Below, in pieces: positions 1-4,225 of a stretch of 5,227 bases of DNA. The first letter of the stretch is position 1, and every line of letters starts with the position of its first letter. The position numbers and the translations under genes are program-made. The stretch spans positions 1 through 5,227 of the forward strand of contig CACXYG010000113.1 of the NCBI GenBank assembly GCA_902771745.1. Direction: 5' to 3'. Source of the stretch: an uncultured Erysipelotrichaceae bacterium (GTDB taxonomy: Bacteria; Bacillota_I; Bacilli_A; RFN20; CAG-288). A model generated the notes under the pieces. The model was not told where the DNA came from. It searched no databases and saw nothing but the letters and a program-made list of their open reading frames with translations.

Positions 1-94
1 ATCACTGGTTTACGCTTTGCAAGTCGCTATCGAGTTCACTGGCAACTATGCCTCTTGGGACTTTCACCCTAGATTTATAACATGCCCGTCATAC
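1..94 (-). mobile_element. 5' end of a group II intron (bacterial class C-like), cut by the window edge
   Basis: Read on the minus strand from 94 downward, the sequence begins GTATGACGGGCATG and continues through TCTAGGGTGAAAGTCCC. This resembles the start of class C group II introns such as that of Oceanobacillus iheyensis (GTGTGCCCGGCATG, then GGGTGAGAGTCCC), compared from memory. The first five bases are GTATG, where the consensus is GUGYG. A small GGCA/TGCC hairpin and the stretch GCGACTTGCAAAGCGT follow, as expected in domain I. The proposed 5' splice boundary lies between 95 and 94, eight bases past the stem of the terminator at 103-131. Class C introns characteristically insert just after such terminators and in the same orientation, as here. 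Only about 94 bases are visible, so the reverse transcriptase/maturase and catalytic domain V would lie to the left of the window. A degenerate remnant cannot be excluded. Confidence 0.72.
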
Positions 95-131
95 AAGAAT
101 AAATTCCTCACACTTTGGACGTGTGAGGAAT
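95..131 (-). terminator. Rho-independent terminator of the thioesterase operon; intron target site
   Basis: A perfect 11-bp stem pairs 103-113 with 121-131 around a 7-base loop (114-120). On the minus strand it is followed by TTTATTCTT, a moderately U-rich tail. It starts three bases after the thioesterase stop codon. The hairpin plus its 3' tail directly abuts the proposed intron start at 94, so it probably also served as the intron insertion site, with the tail acting as IBS1. The tail's own U-richness is modest, so termination strength is uncertain. Confidence 0.85.
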
Positions 132-134
132 CAT

Positions 135-884
135 TTAAGCGTTGATTTTAATCTTGAAGGATAAAGAGTGATCTTCTTTGTCACCACGGATGATATAAGA
201 GTCGTTCTCTCTTGCTAAAGATAAGGCAATCTTCTCATCTAAGAAACACTCTTTCTCAAAGTCGATTTCAAAGGTCTTCACTTTGACATCACCAAGAAGC
301 GGTTGACTCATCTTGAGATAGATGGTGTTATTCAGATGACCATTAGAATCAATATCCTCGGGAATGACTTGATAGTCTTTGACATACTTAAAGTCATATT
401 CATCAATAGAGAAGTTTTCTAATGTCTCTTCCGTTAACGGTTCTACACCATCAATATCTGGTAAGACTTCCGCTAACTTGTTTCGGAAGACTTTGGTCGA
501 CTTGATTCTTCTGTTGACGGAATCCATCAAGATCCACAAGGTGGAGAGGTAGAAGACCGGTTCATCATCCTTATTCAATATATAGCCATAACGGTACATC
601 TGAATACCGCTAGCCTGCATAGGATAAGTGATGATGGTATACTTCTCCTCTTTGTTCAGAGAAGAAAGGAAGTAGCCTTTCATTCTCATGACGACATAAA
701 AAAACTGATTCTCTTTCTTAAAGTCTTCCCCAAGCCCCAAAGCCTCGACATGGTCACCGGCAAGATTCTGGAAGACATGAAGAAGATGAGAAATATCCAC
801 ATCGCCATTATCTAAGAACTTTGGTTGATACTCCCTTTTAAAGAAATGTAAGTCTGTACTGTCTGGATTTTTAAAGTTCATCAT
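135..884 (-). CDS. Acyl-ACP thioesterase (FatA/FatB-type, double hotdog)
   Basis: This 249-residue protein matches the bacterial acyl-ACP thioesterase family (PF01643 type). Such enzymes hydrolyse acyl-ACP to free fatty acid and ACP in the cytoplasm. The first hotdog domain (about residues 12-135) contains the family-like helix DISHLLHVFQNLAGDHVEALG and the strand YLSTLWILMDSVNRRI. The second hotdog (about 165-249) carries the active-site loop DIDSNGHLNN, with D179, N181 and H183 matching the plant-type D-x-N-x-H-V-N-N signature. A later FEIDFEKEC segment (residues 205-213) sits where the family has its Glu/Cys catalytic position. Length is normal for bacterial members. The first of two adjacent ATGs is preferred because AAGGA at 896-900 lies 11 bases away, already a long spacing. 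The start overlaps the end of the upstream HAD gene by 14 bases, suggesting translational coupling. Chain-length preference cannot be read from the sequence. Confidence 0.88.
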   Translation of the reverse strand: MMNFKNPDSTDLHFFKREYQPKFLDNGDVDISHLLHVFQNLAGDHVEALGLGEDFKKENQFFYVVMRMKGYFLSSLNKEEKYTIITYPMQASGIQMYRYGYILNKDDEPVFYLSTLWILMDSVNRRIKSTKVFRNKLAEVLPDIDGVEPLTEETLENFSIDEYDFKYVKDYQVIPEDIDSNGHLNNTIYLKMSQPLLGDVKVKTFEIDFEKECFLDEKIALSLARENDSYIIRGDKEDHSLSFKIKINA

Positions 885-1614
885 TTAAAATTCGTTCCTT
901 TAACTCTTGATAAGACTCTACACGTACATGAGGGAAATTGATATCTTTATCAATCGACGTCATATACTTGCTCTGCTTTTCCACTTCATTCTTCCAATCA
1001 AGGAAGATAGAAGCACCAAAGCCAGCACGATAAGATCCATAGGTATCCTGTAAAAGCTTATCGCCGATATAGATACAATCTTTGATATCAAGTTTAGCCA
1101 TCTTCACACCAGTCTGGAAGAAGACCGGATTTGGTTTCTTAACTGCCACATCACCAGAAGCCAAGACAAACTGGAAATGATGGTTACCTGAAACCAATTT
1201 CTCAATTAACGCTCTGGTATCTTCCTCGGTATAGATTGTATTAGATAAACAGGCATAAGGAATCTTCTCTTCATCCAAGTAGGTCAAGAATTCATCAATG
1301 CCTTCCACCGGTTTAGGATCGAGATGCGTCAGAATCTCATGAACGCAAGTAGAAAGAGGACAATCAAGCTGAATACCAAAATAGAGACAAAAGAGATTTA
1401 AAACCTGTTCCACCTTGACTTCAAAATCAAGGTGAGCGATATAGTACTTGTGATAGAAGTCATCGCAAAAAGCGTTGACATCATCCCAGTTGATTTCCTC
1501 ACGATTGATGGCGTGATCTTTTAAAGTCTGCCAGTTCCAGGCATTATTCTTTAAATGAAATGATATCAATGTGTCCCAGCAATCGAAAAATACGCCCTTA
1601 ATTTTAGTATTCAT
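871..1614 (-). CDS. HAD-superfamily hydrolase with an altered motif I
   Basis: This 247-residue protein has the four HAD motifs in order. Motif I is GVFFDCWDTL, with nucleophile D11 and T15. Motif II is ACLSNT, with S124 and N125. Motif III is AVKKPNP, with K159/K160. Motif IV is IYIGDKLLQD, with D185 and D190. A helical cap fits residues about 18-100, between motifs I and II, as in subfamily I (C1 cap) enzymes. In typical DxDxT phosphatases the residue two after the nucleophile is a general acid/base Asp; here it is W13, giving D-C-W-D-T. Such substitutions occur in some HAD groups and may change the chemistry or slow phosphoenzyme hydrolysis. The substrate is unknown. AGGAG at 1624-1628 lies nine bases before the ATG. 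This is the first gene of a leftward two-gene operon with the acyl-ACP thioesterase, but that pairing does not by itself define a role. Confidence 0.85.
   Translation of the reverse strand: MNTKIKGVFFDCWDTLISFHLKNNAWNWQTLKDHAINREEINWDDVNAFCDDFYHKYYIAHLDFEVKVEQVLNLFCLYFGIQLDCPLSTCVHEILTHLDPKPVEGIDEFLTYLDEEKIPYACLSNTIYTEEDTRALIEKLVSGNHHFQFVLASGDVAVKKPNPVFFQTGVKMAKLDIKDCIYIGDKLLQDTYGSYRAGFGASIFLDWKNEVEKQSKYMTSIDKDINFPHVRVESYQELKERILNDEL
896..900 (-). promoter_or_regulatory. Ribosome binding site of the thioesterase, inside the HAD gene
   Basis: On the minus strand AAGGA lies within the last codons of the HAD gene, 11 bases before the first ATG (884) and 14 before the second (881). The long spacing favours the first ATG. 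It also fits reinitiation by ribosomes terminating at the HAD stop (873-871), which lies just inside the thioesterase reading frame. Confidence 0.55.
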
Positions 1615-1623
1615 AGCAAAAAT

Positions 1624-1628
1624 CTCCT
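1624..1628 (-). promoter_or_regulatory. Ribosome binding site of the HAD gene
   Basis: AGGAG on the minus strand, nine bases before the ATG at 1614. It supports this start for the HAD gene. Confidence 0.75.
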
Positions 1629-1666
1629 ACAAAATTTTATCACTTCGGTTATTTATTTACCATAAA

Positions 1667-1694
1667 AATATAAAAGTATTGAATTTAAAGGCAA
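1667..1694 (-). promoter_or_regulatory. Candidate promoter of the HAD-thioesterase operon
   Basis: On the minus strand TTGCCT (1694-1689) and TATATT (1672-1667) are separated by 16 bases, resembling a SigA-type promoter. Transcription would begin near 1660, giving a leader of roughly 45 bases before the HAD start. The surrounding DNA is very A/T-rich, so other -10-like strings exist and this choice is tentative. Confidence 0.4.
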
Positions 1695-1742
1695 ATTTAA
1701 AGAAAACAACTTTTAAATATTATTTATAGTCAATAAGTTATG

Positions 1743-1758
1743 TTTGACACCCGTCAAA
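1743..1758. repeat. Short inverted repeat TTTGAC-ACCC-GTCAAA
   Basis: Perfect 6-bp arms (1743-1748 and 1753-1758) surround a 4-base spacer in the divergent intergenic region, about 35 bases before the candidate RNA promoter. It could be a binding site for a dimeric regulator acting on either flanking unit, or a small hairpin. No known operator consensus is recognised. Confidence 0.35.
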
Positions 1759-1791
1759 AAACAAGCACTTTCATTAGACTTTTTATTGTTT

Positions 1792-1820
1792 TTGACATCT
1801 ATTTCGCGTTAAAATAAACT
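1792..1820 (+). promoter_or_regulatory. SigA-type promoter for a candidate small RNA or leader
   Basis: A perfect TTGACA (-35, 1792-1797) is separated by 17 bases from TAAACT (-10, 1815-1820), which matches TATAAT at four of six positions. The predicted start is near 1826-1828. A palindrome CTTGG-T-CCAAG (1819-1829) overlaps the end of the -10 box and the predicted start, a place where a repressor could act. There is no ORF between here and the hairpin at 1862-1899. Confidence 0.55.
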
Positions 1821-1825
1821 TGGTC

Positions 1826-1899
1826 CAAGAAGTGCAAATAAATTCCATTGAATAGCACACAGAAAAGCCCGTCGATTATTCAATAACGGCGGGCTTTTC
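1826..1899 (+). ncRNA. Candidate small structured RNA or attenuated leader (about 75 nt)
   Basis: This transcript is predicted from the promoter at 1792-1820 and the hairpin terminator at 1862-1899. It contains no start codon with a credible ribosome binding site. A first hairpin can form from GTGC (1832-1835) with GCAC (1855-1858), enclosing ATTC (1842-1845) paired with GAAT (1850-1853). The terminator loop contains TATTCAAT (1877-1884), an exact complement of ATTGAATA (1847-1854) in the first hairpin, so a kissing or pseudoknot interaction is possible. No known RNA family is recognised. Read-through would enter the membrane-protein gene at 2092, so an attenuator-type leader for that gene is an alternative to an independent small RNA. 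Confidence 0.42.
1862..1899 (+). terminator. Strong hairpin terminator inside the divergent intergenic region (possibly bidirectional)
   Basis: GAAAAGCCCG (1862-1871) pairs perfectly with CGGGCTTTTC (1890-1899). The stem extends through a T-G wobble and two more pairs (1872-1874 with 1887-1889), leaving a 12-base A/T-rich loop. The A and T runs form the stem base on each side, so it could terminate in both directions. No protein-coding gene ends nearby on either strand, which points to a noncoding transcript or an attenuator. Confidence 0.7.
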
Positions 1900-1967
1900 A
1901 CATGATTTTATATACATTAAATTCAAATTTACATAACTAAAGTTGAATACTTTTATCATTTGTGAAG

Positions 1968-1997
1968 TTGTTTCCCATGAAAAGTTATATATATAAT
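1968..1997 (+). promoter_or_regulatory. Candidate promoter of the four-helix membrane protein gene
   Basis: TTGTTT (1968-1973) and a perfect TATAAT (1992-1997) are separated by 18 bases, giving a start near 2004 and a leader of about 88 bases. A second, weaker pair lies closer to the gene: TTACGA (2021-2026), then 17 bases, then TATAAC (2044-2049). Either or both could be used. Confidence 0.5.
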
Positions 1998-2076
1998 TAA
2001 ATTTACTTGTAAAGAAAGAGTTACGAGTGTTAAACTAGTTTTATATAACAGGAATTTTTATATTCCGCTTTTCATT

Positions 2077-2084
2077 AGGGAGGG
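2077..2084 (+). promoter_or_regulatory. Ribosome binding site of the membrane protein gene
   Basis: AGGGAGGG lies seven bases before the ATG at 2092. It is an excellent match to the anti-Shine-Dalgarno sequence with optimal spacing, and it fixes this start. Confidence 0.85.
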
Positions 2085-2091
2085 CCATATT

Positions 2092-4047
2092 ATGGCAAAA
2101 ACTAAACAAGGATCTTCGAAGAAAGGTCAAAAAAGCGTAGCACTCAGAGTATTCAACATTTTGTTCCTTGTTGCTCTAGTCATCGGCATTGTCGCAGCTA
2201 TTTTGTTGTTCACACCAGCCGCAAGTTCCGTTAAGGGCTTGGTCAAAGGTTGGGGTTGGTCTGCTGGTTTTGCAACCCATTTGAACAATTGGGTCAAATA
2301 CCACGTAGTCGCTAACTTCAAGTTACCAATCACTTGGGGCGCTCACGGTCCAACTTACACTTCTTGTGTATACTTATTCTTGATGGCGTGTGGTGCCTTA
2401 CTCGGCCTCTTCCTCATGTACATCCCATTCCTTGTCATGCACAAACTCAGAGTTAAGGGCAAGACTCAGGTCTGGAGAAAGATCGTCTTATGGGTCGCTG
2501 TTGTCCTTGTCTTCCTCTTCTTTACTGTCATCTTGATGAATTTCTGGAAACAGAGACTTGCTAGAGACATGGCTTGGGCTCAGCCTATGGGTCATGCCGT
2601 TCTCGATTTAGCTCGTTGGTGGAGAAGATTATTCGTTGACGGTGGCTCCTTACATGGTTTAGTCATCACCAGCATTTCTGGTAATGCTACTGCCTGGGCT
2701 CTTGTTTATGCCATTGTCGCTCTCATTTTATTCGAAGATATTCTCTTTATCGTCTCCGCTCTTGGCAAAGTCAAACAGGCTGCTGTTATCCCAGCCAAGG
2801 ACGAACTTGATGAAGCTGAAGAAGAACCTGTCCAAGAACTCACCCCAGCCCCAGTTGCTGCTGCCGGTGTTGTTCCAACTGTCAGAGAACTTGCTGTTGT
2901 CAATTCGCTTAACCCTCTCTATGAAACTAAGATTGAAACCTTACCAGGTTTATATGAAGAAAAAGCTGAAAATGCTGAACCAGTTGCTGATGCTGCTTTA
3001 GCAGAAGCTGCTGAAAATAAAGAAGCAGTGGAAGGCGCCAAGCCATTCCAGAAGAAAGTTCCAGTTCTCCCTGGCATCGACGAATGGAATGCCAATCCAT
3101 GGGAGGATGAAGAACCTGTCGAAGAAGTTGCTGCTCCAGTTGAAGAAGTCAAGGTTGAAGAACCTGTTGAAGAAGAAGCTCCAGTTGAAAATACTGCCGC
3201 TGAAGAAAAGGATCTCACCGAAGCCGCTGCTCCTGAACAAGAAGAAGTTAAGGTTGAAGAACCTGCTCCAGTTGAAGAAAAGCCAGCTGAACCAGCCAAG
3301 CCAACTCCACGTGTTGCTCAGGTTGATATGGTCGCCTTCGATCCTTCTAAGAGAGAACGTAAGAACGTCGCTCCAGTTGGTGTTGTTGAGCCAATGAAGA
3401 AGGAAGAAGAACCAGTTCCTGTCGTCGAAGAAGAAAAACCAGTTCTCGCTCCAATTTCCGGTCCATTACACTCCACTGAAAAGTCCAAGCATGAAAAGAT
3501 CGAAGCTGTTGAAGCCAGAAAGGTCAAGTTCGAACTCAAGAATTACCAGGTCAAGACCTATGAAGGTGACCTCACCGCTGAAGAAGCCTTTGCTAAGGGT
3601 GTCACCAAGGTCCAGCCAGTTGTCAATCCAGTCTTCGCCAACCAGGCTAAAGAACCAGCTTGGAAGCAGAAGAGAAGACAGGAAGAAATCCGTGCCAATG
3701 GTTATGGCGAAGTTGAACAGCTCGAAACCCTCAACGGTAAGACCGCTGTTGCTCCAGCCGCTGTCGCTCCAAAGAAGGCTACCTCTATCCGTGACTTAGT
3801 CAAGGCCAATAAGGCTGCTAACGAAGAGCCAAAGACCGAAGAAGTCAAGGAAGAAAACAAGATTGCTAAGCCAGTCGCTCCTGTCGCCTTCAAGCCAGTT
3901 GAAAAGCCAGAAGAAAAGGCTGAAGAAGTCAAGGAAGATAAGCCAGCCGCTCCAGCTTTCCATCCAATCGCTCCAATCCAGAAGAAAGATAGAAAGCGTC
4001 CAGAGATCAAGCCTATCGATCCAATGAAGTCTAAGAACAGTAAGTAG
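2092..4047 (+). CDS. Four-helix membrane protein with a long acidic, proline-rich cytoplasmic tail; unknown function
   Basis: I do not recognise this 651-residue family. A Lys-rich N-terminus (residues 1-15) is followed by four hydrophobic segments at about 18-40, 91-116, 131-151 and 201-224. The short, strongly basic loop at 117-130 and the basic N-terminus imply both ends are cytoplasmic. The two outer loops (about 41-90 and 152-200) are rich in Trp, His and Gly. The tail (about 227-651) is dominated by Glu, Pro, Ala, Val and Lys and is probably mostly disordered. EEVKVEEP recurs at 351-358 and 384-391. AF[DKH]P occurs at 415-418, 599-602 and 622-625, each near Lys/Arg-rich stretches. NP followed by a hydrophobic or aromatic residue occurs at 274, 335 and 512. 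A more complex island (about 468-548) and a possible amphipathic helix (564-575) interrupt the low-complexity sequence. Codon use in the tail is strongly skewed (GAA for Glu, CCA for Pro), suggesting high expression. The gene is monocistronic. A scaffold or anchoring role at the membrane is inference only. Confidence 0.88.
   Translation: MAKTKQGSSKKGQKSVALRVFNILFLVALVIGIVAAILLFTPAASSVKGLVKGWGWSAGFATHLNNWVKYHVVANFKLPITWGAHGPTYTSCVYLFLMACGALLGLFLMYIPFLVMHKLRVKGKTQVWRKIVLWVAVVLVFLFFTVILMNFWKQRLARDMAWAQPMGHAVLDLARWWRRLFVDGGSLHGLVITSISGNATAWALVYAIVALILFEDILFIVSALGKVKQAAVIPAKDELDEAEEEPVQELTPAPVAAAGVVPTVRELAVVNSLNPLYETKIETLPGLYEEKAENAEPVADAALAEAAENKEAVEGAKPFQKKVPVLPGIDEWNANPWEDEEPVEEVAAPVEEVKVEEPVEEEAPVENTAAEEKDLTEAAAPEQEEVKVEEPAPVEEKPAEPAKPTPRVAQVDMVAFDPSKRERKNVAPVGVVEPMKKEEEPVPVVEEEKPVLAPISGPLHSTEKSKHEKIEAVEARKVKFELKNYQVKTYEGDLTAEEAFAKGVTKVQPVVNPVFANQAKEPAWKQKRRQEEIRANGYGEVEQLETLNGKTAVAPAAVAPKKATSIRDLVKANKAANEEPKTEEVKEENKIAKPVAPVAFKPVEKPEEKAEEVKEDKPAAPAFHPIAPIQKKDRKRPEIKPIDPMKSKNSK
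3142..3285 (+). repeat. Imperfect direct repeat in the tail-coding region (EEVKVEEP units)
   Basis: Residues 351-366 (EEVKVEEPVEEEAPVE) and 384-398 (EEVKVEEPAPVEEKP) are imperfect copies, also similar at DNA level around GTTGAAGAACCTG. A weaker related segment EEVKE[ED] recurs at 583-588 and 611-616. This suggests growth of the disordered tail by repeat duplication or slippage. Confidence 0.6.
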
Positions 4048-4054
4048 TTCATCT

Positions 4055-4081
4055 AGGCGGTGTCAACAACACCGCCTTTTT
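4055..4081 (+). terminator. Rho-independent terminator of the membrane protein gene
   Basis: GGCGGTGT (4056-4063) pairs perfectly with ACACCGCC (4069-4076) around a CAACA loop, extended by A4055-T4077, and runs into five T residues (4077-4081). It begins eight bases after the stop codon and separates this gene from the downstream PPK2 gene. Confidence 0.93.
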
Positions 4082-4150
4082 CTGTTTCATCTTTTTCAAA
4101 ATATCGCCGATTTCATTGCACTTTCTCACTATCCTCTTTTACTTATACAC

Positions 4151-4179
4151 TTGAATGACATCTCTTGAAAAGTTACAAT
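4151..4179 (+). promoter_or_regulatory. Promoter of the PPK2-family gene
   Basis: TTGAAT (4151-4156), a 17-base spacer and TACAAT (4174-4179) form a good SigA-type promoter directly after the preceding terminator. Transcription would start near 4186, giving a leader of about 40 bases. Confidence 0.6.
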
Positions 4180-4206
4180 TATATATGCATTACAAAAGGA
4201 ATTCAT

Positions 4207-4213
4207 GTGGAGG
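4207..4213 (+). promoter_or_regulatory. Ribosome binding site of the PPK2 gene, with start ambiguity
   Basis: GTGGAGG lies 12 bases before the ATG at 4226 and 18 before the in-frame ATG at 4232, so 4226 is favoured although the spacing is long. An in-frame ATG at 4205 overlaps this site and has only AAAAGGA (4194-4200) four bases upstream. It would add seven residues (MWRKKTI). Confidence 0.55.
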
Positions 4214-4225
4214 AAAAAAACCATT

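Noticed and set aside
1615..2091. CRISPR array, tRNA or small ORF in the divergent intergenic region
   Set aside because: There are no regularly spaced repeats, no tRNA-like cloverleaf or T-loop sequence, and no ATG/GTG/TTG start with a ribosome binding site leading to a credible ORF.
2941..3090. LPG-containing motifs (LPGLYEE, LPGIDEW) as sortase-type sorting signals
   Set aside because: They lack the LPxTG pattern, a following hydrophobic segment and a C-terminal position, and the tail is predicted to be cytoplasmic.
2919..3299. Open antisense frames of Ser/Thr/Gly-rich sequence opposite the tail of the membrane protein (also 2706-2903, 3318-3539 and 3702-4052)
   Set aside because: They are mirror images of the Glu/Pro/Ala codons (GAA, CCA, GCT) of the sense gene, lack ribosome binding sites, and have low-complexity translations.
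2791..4047. TonB- or VirB10-like energy-transducing protein suggested by the Glu-Pro/Lys-Pro-rich region
   Set aside because: There are four helices in place of a single N-terminal anchor, there is no C-terminal TonB-type domain, and the host looks Gram-positive.
4205..4225. Upstream in-frame ATG (4205) as the PPK2 start
   Set aside because: It overlaps the GTGGAGG site used by the 4226 start, and its own upstream AAAAGGA is only four bases away. It is kept as an alternative but not preferred.
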